Of a stretch of 64,000 nucleotides of DNA, positions 1 through 9,763 are shown in pieces. A model generated the notes under the pieces. That model saw nothing but the letters and a program-made list of their open reading frames with translations. It was not told the DNA's origin and did not search any database. The translations under genes and the position numbers were made by a program. This DNA is from Caldicellulosiruptor danielii (lineage in GTDB: Bacteria; Bacillota; Thermoanaerobacteria; Caldicellulosiruptorales; Caldicellulosiruptoraceae). The stretch spans positions 2,226,001-2,290,000 of the forward strand of contig NZ_CP139957.1 of the NCBI RefSeq assembly GCF_034343125.1, given 5' to 3'. Position 1 is the stretch's first letter. Every line of letters begins with the position of its first letter.

Positions 1-802
1 TTAAGTACTCAGGTCCATCTAAAATATATCCACTTGCATTCACATAATTCGCATTTGGATCTCCTATTACATTGCCTTGACCATCTACTGTTCCATCTGC
101 TGTCTTACATATTAGCTCTGCCTTACCATCTCCGTCAAAATCATACACCATAAACTGCGTATAGTGCGCTCCTGCTCTTATGTTCCTACCTAAATCTATC
201 CTCCATAACCTCGTTCCATCCATTTTAACCGCATCTAAAAATACATTACCCGTTACTCCACTCTGCGAATTATCCTTTGCATTTATCGGCTCCCATTTAA
301 CCACTATCTCATACTGCCCATCTCCATCTAAATCACCTACACTACAATCATTCGGTGTGTAGTCAGGCGAATATGGATTGACTGGCTTCTGAAGGGGTAT
401 TTCAATATAGTTGTGCGGTAAAACTGATATCTCTTGCGTCCTCTCAACTTCAACACCATTTATTACTGCTGTGATGTAATACTTAGAATTGAGTGTACCT
501 TGAGGGTCAACAAAATTGGTACTCATTGTGATAGGCTCTGAATTAATCTTCACACCATCCCTGTAGACATTAAATGAAATGTCAATTGGGTCTGTCCCTA
601 ACAATCTCCAACTAATATACACTCCACTGTCTGTCTTTATTGCTATTGGTGCTCTATCTATCTTCTCCATTTGCCTGCCTTTTATGATTACTACTTTACT
701 CTCTTGAGCCTTTGCAGTCAAACCTGTGATTGGAATAGCAAATGAGATAGCAAACACTAAAACAGTTAAAATAACTATTAATTTTTTGATACTTTTTTTC
801 AT
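1..802 (-). CDS. Rhamnogalacturonan lyase, PL11 type (N-terminal part; continues past the window start)
   Basis: A secreted polysaccharide lyase that should cleave the rhamnogalacturonan I backbone by beta-elimination outside the cell. The reading frame is open to base 1 and runs off the window, so only about 267 residues are seen. The start at 802 follows a GGAGG box and opens a signal peptide (MKKSIKKLIVILTVLVF, then a hydrophobic stretch to about residue 30 ending in AKA). A fibronectin-like region with VYRDGVKINSEP follows, then two calcium-binding-like repeats, DLDGDGQYEIVVKW and DFDGDGKAELICKTADGT, which are hallmarks of the PL11 (YesW/YesX/RglA) beta-propeller. It is the first of several pectin genes here and has its own consensus promoter. 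The family is confident; the exact substrate is inferred from the family. Confidence 0.85.
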   Translation of the reverse strand, partial: MKKSIKKLIVILTVLVFAISFAIPITGLTAKAQESKVVIIKGRQMEKIDRAPIAIKTDSGVYISWRLLGTDPIDISFNVYRDGVKINSEPITMSTNFVDPQGTLNSKYYITAVINGVEVERTQEISVLPHNYIEIPLQKPVNPYSPDYTPNDCSVGDLDGDGQYEIVVKWEPINAKDNSQSGVTGNVFLDAVKMDGTRLWRIDLGRNIRAGAHYTQFMVYDFDGDGKAELICKTADGTVDGQGNVIGDPNANYVNASGYILDGPEYL

Positions 803-1209
803 TTTGTTTGCCTCCTTTTTTGTTTTGTTTTATTTCGAAATAGTTACATTAATTCATTATATACTATTACATATTCTCACCTTCTCCTTGATTACTACTG
901 AAATTTAAATTAATCTCAAAATTATTACGTAAATAATCCTGCTTTCAAGTGAAATATTTTAGCACCGATGTGATATTTAGTGTTATTGATCATTACTTTT
1001 ATTCGTTTTTTATTATATATATTTTGTTTTTTCTTGTCAATACGTTATATAAAAATTAATAAAGGTGTATTTTTTCAGCCATGATAAATAAAAAATGTGG
1101 TAAAACAGAAATATAAACAAAATCAAAATAAAATGAGCGCTATATAACCATGGCATTCAAAGCAATCTAATAACAACAAATAACAACGGAAGATAGTTCT
1201 TAAACTTGG
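803..1209. other. Intergenic region: long leader of the lyase gene and edge of an insertion sequence
   Basis: Apart from the promoter at 1012-1040 and the ribosome site just above 802, I see no gene here. The part from about 1080 to 1209 probably contains the left end of the decayed IS1182-type element, but no clear terminal inverted repeat can be assigned. Confidence 0.5.
1012..1040 (-). promoter_or_regulatory. Sigma-A promoter of the PL11 lyase gene
   Basis: TTGACA (1040-1035) and TATAAT (1017-1012) are both perfect, with a 17-base spacer. Transcription would start near 1005, giving a roughly 200-base leader before the start codon at 802. The bases after the -35 box, AAGAAAAAACAAA, resemble those of the two ABC-transporter promoters in this window. 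Confidence 0.8.
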
Positions 1210-2705
1210 ATGATAGAACAAAGGAAGTTTGTTTTAAATTCATGGGCAAAAGACTTTGCTGAAATAATATTCCCAACAATCAATGAGAGATGGTTTTCTG
1301 TGTTGTACGGTGACAATCCCCCTTCTCGCCCTAACAGTCCTGCAAATGCAATAATTGTAGCCCTAATACTAAATCTCACAGACGACGAACTATTAGCGAG
1401 TATTCTATGTGATGTACGTTTCCAGTATGCACTTCACACTACAAGCTTTAAAAGTAAACCTTTCAGTGACAGGACTTTTAGGCGTTTTCGTGAAAGGTTA
1501 TATCTTTACAATCTGGAAACAGGAAGAGACCTTCTTCATGAAGAAATGGAAGCCATGGCAAATGTATTTGTAAAATACTTTGATATTGGTCCATCAGTAA
1601 AAAGGATGGACAGCATTATGGTATTATCCAGTTGCAAAAAATGTCCAGATTAGAAATACTATACACATGCGTAGCAAATATGGTCAAAGTAGTATACAAA
1701 ACAGGAGAATATGAGCACCTTAAAAACATGGAATATTATCTGGATGAGGACGACAGAAACAGAACAATTTACTATAGAAAAAACAAAGAAATAACAAAAA
1801 GGCTTCAAGAAATAATTGATGGTGTCTATACGTTTATAAAAGAATTAGGGAAAGCATATACTGAATTACCAGAATATGGGCTATTACAACGTGTACTAAA
1901 AGAGCAAACAGAAATAACAGAGGAAGGTAAGATAGTACCAGTAGAAAAAGAAAAAATAAGCCCTGATAGTCTCCAAAACCCAAGCGATCCATATGCGACA
2001 TATCGCAAAAAAGCAGTAAAAGACTATAAAGGCTACGTAGCTAACGTAGTAGAAACAATAGACAAAAAAGGTTCTACAATAACCAGCTATGACTACGATG
2101 TAAACACACACAGTGATAGCAGCTTTTGCAAAGAAACAATAGAAAAACTTGGAAAACAAAAATGGAATAACAATAATAGCAGATGGAGCTTACAGCAGTA
2201 TTGAAACATAGAACAAGCAGATAAAAACAACATCGAACTGATAACAACAGTTCTTATAGGTAAATTACCGGATGAAATACAAAGCGAATTTGAATTAATT
2301 GAAATAACTTGTGAAATATTCAAATGTCCAAGAGGAGAGAAGCCATACAAGACAAGATACTATGGAAAAACCAGAGTCTATAGAGCGTCCTTCGATAAAA
2401 AACATGTGAACATTGTCCCCTGAGAGAAAAATGTGGAGTAAAGCTACAGAAGAAATCAGCATATGTATTAATAACAGCAAAAACAATACAAAGAGCAAGC
2501 TATTTAAAAAAGATATCAATAGAAAAATACAGTTTACTTCAAAGATAAGAAATGGAGTGGAGGGTATTCCATCAATACTAAGACGTAAATATCATGTAGA
2601 TGTGATGCCTGTAAGGAGATTAGTGCAATCTATAATCTGTTTTTTTTGAAAATAGGAACTACAAATATAAATAAGTACTAAAAATAGCAGCTGAGATGAC
2701 TGCAA
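1210..2705 (+). pseudogene. Decayed IS1182-family (DUF772-type) transposase
   Basis: Transposase remnant in several frames. The N-terminal piece (1210-1653) has the family-type text MIEQRKFVLNSWAKDFAE and PFSDRTFRRFRERL; the middle piece continues as MSRLEILYTCVANMVK, then ADGAYSS, then the cysteine region CPLREKC; the C-terminal piece reads RNGVEGIPSILRRKYHVD. The frame breaks near 1637 (A6 where seven A are needed), near 2160-2200, near 2410 and near 2540-2650. A few residues also seem missing after VALIL in the N-terminal part. With this many breaks it cannot encode an active enzyme. It abuts the left end of the IS256-type element at 2711. Confidence 0.8.
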
Positions 2706-2710
2706 ATTCT

Positions 2711-4263
2711 GGGTCTGTAAATAATTTTGTGTATTTAAATTAAACCATCCTTCTTGGCAAGAGGTCAGCCAAAATAATTTTATTCCTTTTCTATTTTTTA
2801 GTATTACCATTTTAAAAGTTTTTATGCATAAATTTTTAAAATCTTGGACAAAATTTAATACTGGGTTATAAGTCTTGTTTTTGGTTTATTGTTTTAAACT
2901 GTTTCCATGGAAGCAGTTTAAAATGCGAACTGATGATTGCCATCTATCTTATATATTCTCTCAAACGGTCAGGATACATTATTAAAAGCTGATTTAATAT
3001 TACATTCCAATTTCTGTACCTTTGTGTCCACTTTCTTACAACGTTTTCTGTTGCAAGATAAAGTACCTTCTCTAATGCTATATCATTTGGAAATACTGAT
3101 TTTGTTTTTGTCACTTTCCTAAACTGTCTGTGAATTCCTTCTATGATGTTTGTGGTATAAATTATCTTTCTTATCTCTGGAGGAAACTTAAAAAACGATG
3201 TTAGTAGTTCCCAGTTGTTTTCCCAGCTTCTGAATGCATAAGGATACTGTTTCCCCCATTTCTCTTTTACCTGATAAAAATTGTCCAACGCTTCTTCTTC
3301 ATTAGTTGCCTGATACACTTTTTTAAAATCTTTTGAAAATTCTTTTATATGCTTGTACGAAACATACTTAAACGAATTGACTTGGCTGATGAATAATACA
3401 CCTTTGAATATCGCTTTTTGGGAACACTGCTTCTATTGCTTCCATCAAACCCATAAGACCATCAACACAAAATAACAGGACTCATTCTACTCCCCTTGTC
3501 TTTAAATCATTTAATACACCCAGCCAAAACTTAGAACTTTCACTTTCTCCTATCCATATTCCAAGAACATCTTTATAGCCTTCAATATTAATTTACCGAG
3601 TACAACATAAGCTACCTTATTTACAATCTTGCCTTCATTTCTATTTTGTAATGAATTGCGTCAATGAAAATGAACGGATATATCTTCTCTAAAGGTCTAT
3701 TTTGCCATTCTCTTATTTCTGGTATGATTTTTTCTGCAATTTTACTTACCATTTCTGCAGATACTTCTATACCATAGATATCTTTAATTTGTTCATGGAT
3801 GTCTCGCGTTGTCATTCCTACAGAAATACAGAGCTATGATTTTGTCTTAAATCTCTGAAATATCTCTTTTATACTTAGGAATTATCTTTGGTTCGAATTC
3901 ACCTTCTCTATCCCTTAGAATATCAAGTTCCATTTCACCCAACTTAGTTTTGACAGTTTTTTGACTGTAACCATTTCGAGAATTTGTTGTTTTTTTATTT
4001 CTGACATCATATTTTTCGTAGCCTAAACTTTCTTCAATCTCTACTTCTAAAAAACTTTGCAGCATATCTTTAAATAGGTCCTTCAAACTCTCATAAATGT
4101 CGCTTACACTCTGAATGTTATTTTTCTTATGAACTCAAGTAATTGCTCTTTCGTTGAAACATTTTCCATAACAAAAAACCTCCCTCTTGGATATTTTTGT
4201 TTATATTCTGATTCTTGCCAAGAAGGAGGTCTTTATACTTTATACAAAATTATTTAAACTCTC
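2711..4263 (-). mobile_element. Degenerate IS256-family insertion sequence
   Basis: The ends are imperfect inverted repeats. The left end begins GGGTCTGTAAATAATTTTG (from 2711) and the right end, read on the minus strand from 4263, begins GAGAGTTTAAATAATTTTG. Further in, both sides share CCTTCTTGGCAAGA (about 2748-2762 and, inverted, about 4212-4226). Between them lies a broken IS256 transposase. I see no matching target duplication in the 8 bases on either side, so the original insertion context has been lost or the ends have drifted. Confidence 0.75.
2944..4169 (-). pseudogene. IS256-family (mutator type) transposase, frameshifted
   Basis: A DDE transposase that would be about 400 residues if repaired. 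The start MENVSTKEQLLEF is at 4169; the frame shifts at once (A5 where six A are needed, near 4127), then continues as MKDLFKDMLQSFLEVEIEE and SRNGYSQKTVKTKLGEMELD. It is interrupted again near 3845, 3620-3640, 3480 and 3330. The central part reads MTTRDIHEQIKDIYGIEVSA and FIDAIHYK (first catalytic Asp); the end has IIYTTNIIEGIHRQFRKVTK, which carries the catalytic Glu (IEG). Several breaks mean no active enzyme. Confidence 0.85.
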
Positions 4264-4360
4264 TTATTTTTTTACTGTCTACTATGAGGGGAGCATATCT
4301 ATATTCTTTTTAGACAGCCTCATATATATTTTTGTTCTCTATTTTTTCATTTTAAATTTT

Positions 4361-5572
4361 TCATTCCACGAACATCTTAAATCTATTATAGTTTATCAAA
4401 TCAAAAGGCTCAGTCTTCTTGGTCCATGGCACTCCCATCTCGGAAAATAGCTTTTTGTTTTCAGCTGCTTCATCTATAATTTCTTTTATGTCTCTGATAT
4501 ACGTATATATTTTTCCATTTTCATTGCTAATCTCTAAATATTCATCTGGAATACCATAAACACCCCCTGACGATTCGAAAGCTCCATTTGAGGCCAATAC
4601 AAAATTGCGCGTTATTTCCAGTGGACAGTAAAGCTGTTTTCCTTCAAACAGATGCTCTACCATATTGATGTACATATTTACAAACAAATCTTCACGCCCA
4701 CCATCAAATTCTTCTGCAGAGCCATCAATATATTCTATTTTAAACCTATTTGCAAATGTCCAATAGGCCTTTGCTTTTTCAGCTTCTATCATGATATAGG
4801 GTGGCTCTTCTTCCCTGTTACACAGCGTTGAATAAAAATAGACCTCAATTCCCGTTTTTGTTATAATTCTCACACACGCTGTATCTTCCCCTTCAATCTT
4901 GTGCCCATGATAAATTTCTGCAGTAACTTTCTGAGGCACACCCCCATTTTCTTCTGAGGTCTCAGCAATAATTAGTTCATTGTTCAAAAGATGTGCAAGA
5001 GGATTGTTTATTGTTCCATCCAAGACATAGTTGCCATCAACAATTAACTTACCAGCCCATGCGTTTCTTTGATAATAGCTTTCATCCCTTTTCCAACGTC
5101 CAACACCAACAATTGATTTTATTTTACCAAGTCTGCCTTCTTTTATATACTCAAGCAGTCTTCTAAATGCTTTACCAGATGTATTTTGAAAGTTCACACT
5201 ACAAACCCTATTTGTTTTTTTCTTTGTCTCAATTATAGCGTCAATATCTTGAATTGTCACAGCAGGCGGCTTTTCAAGCAGAACATTAAAACCTCTTTCC
5301 ATTGCATCAATTGCCATTGGAGCATGTAAATGAATTGGCGTTGAGATGGCAACAAAATCTAAGTCTTTGTGGTTTTCAAGCATTGATCTATAATCCTGAT
5401 AATACTTAACACCTCGAGAAGTCAATCTATCTATCACTTCTTTATTCTTTTCATAGCTTGTTGCAACAATCGCTTTTAGGTCAACCATCTTCCCTTGTAG
5501 CTGTTCTATTGACCGCAAGTGTATACTTCCAAACCCACTAATTCCAATAAGACCAACCTTTGCAATGTTCAA
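4361..5572 (-). CDS. Gfo/Idh/MocA-family NAD(P)-dependent oxidoreductase
   Basis: A 403-residue cytoplasmic dehydrogenase of the glucose-fructose oxidoreductase / inositol dehydrogenase family. The N-terminal Rossmann fold shows the nucleotide loop GLIGISGFGSIH near residue 10, and the family EKP motif appears as LLEKPPAVT near residue 97. The C-terminal half is the usual beta-sheet substrate domain. It is the last gene of the cluster that begins with the binding protein at 12945 and sits 26 bases after the zinc dehydrogenase, so it probably oxidises or epimerises a sugar, uronate or cyclitol taken up by that transporter. The substrate cannot be read from sequence. A degraded insertion sequence lies directly downstream. 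Confidence 0.8.
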   Translation of the reverse strand: MNIAKVGLIGISGFGSIHLRSIEQLQGKMVDLKAIVATSYEKNKEVIDRLTSRGVKYYQDYRSMLENHKDLDFVAISTPIHLHAPMAIDAMERGFNVLLEKPPAVTIQDIDAIIETKKKTNRVCSVNFQNTSGKAFRRLLEYIKEGRLGKIKSIVGVGRWKRDESYYQRNAWAGKLIVDGNYVLDGTINNPLAHLLNNELIIAETSEENGGVPQKVTAEIYHGHKIEGEDTACVRIITKTGIEVYFYSTLCNREEEPPYIMIEAEKAKAYWTFANRFKIEYIDGSAEEFDGGREDLFVNMYINMVEHLFEGKQLYCPLEITRNFVLASNGAFESSGGVYGIPDEYLEISNENGKIYTYIRDIKEIIDEAAENKKLFSEMGVPWTKKTEPFDLINYNRFKMFVE

Positions 5573-5598
5573 AACTGTACGCCCCCTTTTGATTTATA

Positions 5599-6687
5599 TC
5601 AAGGCTTTAGAACAGATTTTATTGTATTTCTGTTTTCCATATCCTCAAGAGCTTTTGTCGCATCAGTCAACTTATAAATATTTGTAACCATTTTTTTGAA
5701 AAGTTCTTTATTTTGCAACACCACATTAACTGCCATATTCAAGTGTTTTGTATCGCTGACCCATACCCCTTGATATCTTAAGTTTTTCCTCACAATGTCA
5801 TAATAACAGTCAAGTGTAACACTGCCATTTGGGTCACCAAAACCAAGCGAAAGATAGCTGCCACCGTTTCGAACAAGCTTTATTCCTTCACTTACTGCTG
5901 ATGGATGACCCACAGCTTCAATTGCCAAATCAACTCCACGCCCATTTGTGATATCCATTATTATCTCCTGTCTTTGGCCAGCTGTAGTAGAATTTCTATC
6001 AAGCACATGCGTTGCACCAAATTCTTCACACATCTTAAGTCTTTCCTTGGTGCCACCAATCACAATTATATTTTTTACCCCTTTGAGCTTTGCAAAGATG
6101 ATTGCATAAAGCCCTATCGGACCTGGCCCTTGAATTAGGACACTGTCACCAAAATCAGGTGAGACAATGTCAAAAGCATGAGCACACGTTGCACCAGAAC
6201 ATGAGGCAGAGACTAAAATTTCTGGATCAACATTCTCTTTTATTTTTATAACTTTTGTATCTTTGTGAAGATAGATGTACTCTGAATAGCAGCCCCTCAA
6301 ATATGGTGGCTCTGCACAGCTAACACTTATACCATATGTCCACCTGTGCGGGCACAAGTAAGGTTCTTTTTTGACAGCACAAAAATAACACTTTCCACAC
6401 GTTACACCTCTATCCCAGATTATCAAATCTCCCTCTTTTATCCTTTCACCATTCACGTCAAACCAGCAACCAGAAATTGCATATACACGTCCAACACCTT
6501 CATGCCCTAAAATCATTGGAAGTTTTGTACGCGGGTCATTACCTCTGAACATATGCACATCAGAACCACAAACGCCTGCTGCTTCTATCTTTACTAAAAG
6601 CTCACCGTCAGTTGGAGCTGTTAACTCAAACTCCTTTGCTTTTAAAGGTTTGTTAAATTCTTCTAATACCATCGCATAAGCTTTCAT
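5599..6687 (-). CDS. Zinc-dependent medium-chain alcohol/polyol dehydrogenase
   Basis: A 362-residue MDR-superfamily dehydrogenase. Catalytic zinc ligands are visible as VCGSDVH (Cys, about residue 40) and GHEGVG (His-Glu, about 62). The structural zinc loop has its four cysteines in CGKCYFCAVKKEPYLC. The NAD site is GPGPIGLYA in the C-terminal Rossmann domain. Family members oxidise sorbitol, threonine, sugar alcohols or acyloins. Its ATG overlaps the TGA of the flavoprotein gene by 4 bases (ATGA), so the two are translationally coupled and very likely part of one pathway. It could equally be a threonine- or sorbitol-dehydrogenase-like enzyme; the specificity is open. Confidence 0.85.
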   Translation of the reverse strand: MKAYAMVLEEFNKPLKAKEFELTAPTDGELLVKIEAAGVCGSDVHMFRGNDPRTKLPMILGHEGVGRVYAISGCWFDVNGERIKEGDLIIWDRGVTCGKCYFCAVKKEPYLCPHRWTYGISVSCAEPPYLRGCYSEYIYLHKDTKVIKIKENVDPEILVSASCSGATCAHAFDIVSPDFGDSVLIQGPGPIGLYAIIFAKLKGVKNIIVIGGTKERLKMCEEFGATHVLDRNSTTAGQRQEIIMDITNGRGVDLAIEAVGHPSAVSEGIKLVRNGGSYLSLGFGDPNGSVTLDCYYDIVRKNLRYQGVWVSDTKHLNMAVNVVLQNKELFKKMVTNIYKLTDATKALEDMENRNTIKSVLKP

Positions 6688-8489
6688 CTTTGTGTTCCTC
6701 CTAAGGTTTCAGGGCTTACCGGTTGCATTGGAAAAACTTCAATTTGATTTGCCTCTTTATTTAGTCTGCACACATGGTATACATTGTACCTTTCATTTCT
6801 TGGTTTGGGCCACAAATCGCTTAAATTTTCGAACATCAAGTGTGGACCTCTGCTCTCATCTCTTAACATGTAGCTCTTTACCACCGCTTCTGCACACAGA
6901 AGCATATTTTTGTATTCCAAAAGGTATTCATACTCAACGGGTTTAATGTTTCTTGTCTTTAATTCTTCGATTTTTGTAAGCGCTTTTTTAAGTCCAGATT
7001 GATACCGTACAACACTTGCATACAAGTCCATAACATCATTTAGCTCCGAGATGGCTTTTTCTAAATCAATGCCATCTGCAGCTACATAGCTTTTATAGCT
7101 TTCAAACAAATTATTTGCCTGGCAAACTGCAGCCTCTTCATCGATTGAATTACTCAAAGCAAATTCAAAGCTGCTCTCCCCCGCTATTTTGCCAAACACC
7201 TGAGTATCCAAAAGTGCATTTCCACCTGGTCTGTTTGCTCCATGCTGTCCGCCTGCACACTCGCCACAGGCAAATAAACCTTGAACAATTGTATTTGCTT
7301 TTTCTCTAATTTTTACACCACCTTGAAAATGCTGAATTGACGGAGCAATTTCTAACATTTGTGTTTTGAGGTCAATTCCCCTTTTCAAAAACCACTCAAC
7401 TGTCTGTGGATTTATTTCGCAAAGTCTTTCATATGGAGTTTTTCTACTCCCAACCTGATTTTTGACCTCTTTATAATACCTTTGTCTTAAATCCTCTCTT
7501 AGATGTTCAAACTCAAATCCTTTAGGATTTTGAGTAAAGTCCAAAAACACCTTTCCACCCCGTGCAATTTCTCTGAACACTGCAATGTCTATCAGACACG
7601 TCTTGTGCTCGTAGCTTATCGGCCAAGTTGCACCTTTTTCAAATACATCATTGTATGTGATAGGATAGTTTAATAAAAACTCTTCACATTTTTCATTTAC
7701 AAACCTGGGGACACATCTCATTATACTTCCTGAACAAGCAAGCTTTGTTTGAGGTGATGAAAGACCTATCTGGATAAACTCCATATTTACAAGCTGTGCT
7801 CCTGCACGAAGCGCCATTGCATAACCATCACCTGTCATACGCGGCGGAAAGACATTGCTTTTATAAATACTTCCTGCACCGCCTGTCGCCAAAACAACTG
7901 CTTTTGCAAGTATTATAATATTTTGATTTCCTTTAAAACCAATTGCTCCACAAATTCTGTTATTCATGACAATCAAATCAGCTATCATCACGTCTTCTAA
8001 AACTTCAATATCCTTAATTTCACCAAGCTTTCGAATCAAAGCCCTCTCTATTTGAACAGCCGTATCAGGTCCTGTATAACATGCACGCGCATATATAGAG
8101 CCGTCTGTGACAAATTGAGCTGGTATGCCATTTTCTTTTACAAAGGGAACACCAAGATTATCTAAATAAAAATAAGCATCAGCAGAGTTTTTTGCTAAAA
8201 TCTCAGCCAAGTCATAATCAGAAACAAATCCGCCAATCTCATAGATATCCTTTGCATGGTACTTCCAGTTATCTTCACCCTGGGGCTCTGTAGTAGGTAA
8301 CGTCACATGAAATGCCATTCTATCAGAATATGCCAAAGCTGTTGTACCACAGCCACCCAACCTTCCTTTTACTGCAAGTATCACTTTCACATTTTTTTTA
8401 CTCTCATAAGCTTTTTCACATGCCGCAATGGCAGCTCTTAAACCTGCCCCACCGCCGCCCACGACTAAAATGTCAGCTTTGTAAATCAT
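6684..8489 (-). CDS. FAD-dependent fumarate-reductase / L-aspartate-oxidase-like flavoprotein
   Basis: A 601-residue flavoprotein of the succinate dehydrogenase/fumarate reductase A family. It shows the FAD dinucleotide loop VVGGGGAGLRAAIAA at residues 9-23, VVLATGGAGSIY near 200, and the conserved capping/FAD segment HGANRPGGNALLD near 425. The helical C-terminal domain of the family follows. The HTxAAQGG-type covalent-FAD histidine motif of respiratory fumarate reductases is not seen, and no FrdB or membrane anchor is present nearby, so a soluble role is likely. Its neighbours are a PreA-like FMN/iron-sulfur protein upstream (3-base gap) and a zinc dehydrogenase downstream (4-base overlap). 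It may reduce or oxidise a C-C bond in a sugar-derived acid; that is inference. Confidence 0.8.
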   Translation of the reverse strand: MIYKADILVVGGGGAGLRAAIAACEKAYESKKNVKVILAVKGRLGGCGTTALAYSDRMAFHVTLPTTEPQGEDNWKYHAKDIYEIGGFVSDYDLAEILAKNSADAYFYLDNLGVPFVKENGIPAQFVTDGSIYARACYTGPDTAVQIERALIRKLGEIKDIEVLEDVMIADLIVMNNRICGAIGFKGNQNIIILAKAVVLATGGAGSIYKSNVFPPRMTGDGYAMALRAGAQLVNMEFIQIGLSSPQTKLACSGSIMRCVPRFVNEKCEEFLLNYPITYNDVFEKGATWPISYEHKTCLIDIAVFREIARGGKVFLDFTQNPKGFEFEHLREDLRQRYYKEVKNQVGSRKTPYERLCEINPQTVEWFLKRGIDLKTQMLEIAPSIQHFQGGVKIREKANTIVQGLFACGECAGGQHGANRPGGNALLDTQVFGKIAGESSFEFALSNSIDEEAAVCQANNLFESYKSYVAADGIDLEKAISELNDVMDLYASVVRYQSGLKKALTKIEELKTRNIKPVEYEYLLEYKNMLLCAEAVVKSYMLRDESRGPHLMFENLSDLWPKPRNERYNVYHVCRLNKEANQIEVFPMQPVSPETLGGTQR

Positions 8490-8492
8490 CCT

Positions 8493-9638
8493 TTATTCTT
8501 CTCCTCTCCTTACCATTGAAATTGCCTTGACTGGGCAAAGCTCTGCACACAGTCCACAGCCATCACAATTTTGATTTACTTTAAATTTTCCATCATCCTT
8601 TTTAATTGCATCATATATGCAAACTGTGAAGCACTTGCCGCATCCTGTGCATTTGTCTTTGTCAATCCTTGCAACTGCCCAGTGTGTTCTGTCAACAGAT
8701 TCCATGTCAAGAATTTTGCTACATACTTTTCCTTTAAAATCATCAATTGTGTTGTATCCTTTTCTCTCCATGTACTCTTCTAAATACTTGTTTATCTTGT
8801 TTATAACCCCATAGCCGTTTATAATTACAGTTGTACATACCTGCACAGCCGAAGCCCCAGCTAATATGTATTTGACAACATCTTCACCGTTCATAGCTCC
8901 ACCACTTGCGCTGATACTACACTTTACTTTTGGCGAAACTGCACTTATCCATCTCAAACCATACATAATCGCCCACGGACCGCCATGCCCTGCATACCCG
9001 CCGTGCAAAATTGGTGCTTCTTTTTCTATATCAATGTCAAGCCCAGTAAATCTATTAAACATAACAAGCCCATCTGCTCCTGCTTGATCAAGTCTTAAGG
9101 CATCAGACCCGGGATTTGTAGATTGAGGAGTCATTTTTGGTATCACGGGTATTTTTACATTGTTTTTAACAAGCTTTGTTGTGCGAACCATCTCTTCTAT
9201 AACATCCATTCCAGACATTATATGAACCCCATGCGGGCAAGATAGATTTAGCTCTATCGCATCAGCCCCCGCCTGCTCCATAAGTTTACTATATTCAAGC
9301 CAAGCATCATCTGTATAGCAGTTTATACTTGCAATGACAGGAATGCTCAGTTTTTGTTTTGCTTTGAATATAAATTCAGCATACTCTTGTGGATTTAATT
9401 CACTTGCCTGTTCATATGAGTAAAGCGTAAATGTGTTTTCATGCTTGACTATTTTAAACCTTGGAGTAGGTGCAATTCTGCACACTTCCTTTTGAAAAAG
9501 ACTCTTTGTCACAACAGCACCAGCACCGTTTTCTTCGCATCTTTGAAGCCTCTCCACAGTCCCTGTTATTCCTGCAGATGCGACAATTACGGGTGATCTT
9601 AGTCTTAGTTTACTATATGTAACTGATAAGTCTGGCAT
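8493..9638 (-). CDS. PreA-like FMN / 2x[4Fe-4S] dihydroorotate-dehydrogenase-family protein
   Basis: A 381-residue protein with an FMN-binding TIM barrel like class 1 dihydroorotate dehydrogenase and the PreA subunit of dihydropyrimidine dehydrogenase. It has ELNLSCPHG near residue 150, and a C-terminal ferredoxin domain with two clusters, CTGCGKCFTVC and CDGCGLCAELCP, from about residue 330. The start at 9638 follows AGGAGA. PreA normally pairs with PreT for pyrimidine reduction, but no pyrimidine gene is nearby. Here it is joined to a fumarate-reductase-like flavoprotein, suggesting the ferredoxin domain passes electrons between the flavins of the two proteins. The name PreA would overstate what is known. 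Confidence 0.75.
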   Translation of the reverse strand: MPDLSVTYSKLRLRSPVIVASAGITGTVERLQRCEENGAGAVVTKSLFQKEVCRIAPTPRFKIVKHENTFTLYSYEQASELNPQEYAEFIFKAKQKLSIPVIASINCYTDDAWLEYSKLMEQAGADAIELNLSCPHGVHIMSGMDVIEEMVRTTKLVKNNVKIPVIPKMTPQSTNPGSDALRLDQAGADGLVMFNRFTGLDIDIEKEAPILHGGYAGHGGPWAIMYGLRWISAVSPKVKCSISASGGAMNGEDVVKYILAGASAVQVCTTVIINGYGVINKINKYLEEYMERKGYNTIDDFKGKVCSKILDMESVDRTHWAVARIDKDKCTGCGKCFTVCIYDAIKKDDGKFKVNQNCDGCGLCAELCPVKAISMVRRGEE

Positions 9639-9763
9639 TGTTATCTCTCCTTTTGAAAAATTTTTGAAAAACCAACAATTAGGTTACTGCTTACAACACT
9701 AAAATCACCATTAAAAAGTAGAAGTGTACCCTTTTCGTTTCCATATATTTCTTATACTTTTTT

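Noticed and set aside
4275-4317. CTGTCTA...TAGACAG inverted repeat near the end of the Gfo/Idh gene, looking like an insertion-sequence end or a terminator
   Set aside because: The stem is only 7 bases with a 29-base loop and there is no T-run on the minus strand; too weak to call.
8493-9638. Calling the 8493 gene pyrD or preA for pyrimidine metabolism
   Set aside because: No pyrimidine genes are near, PreT is absent and the gene sits in a sugar-transport operon; the fold is right but the role is not shown.
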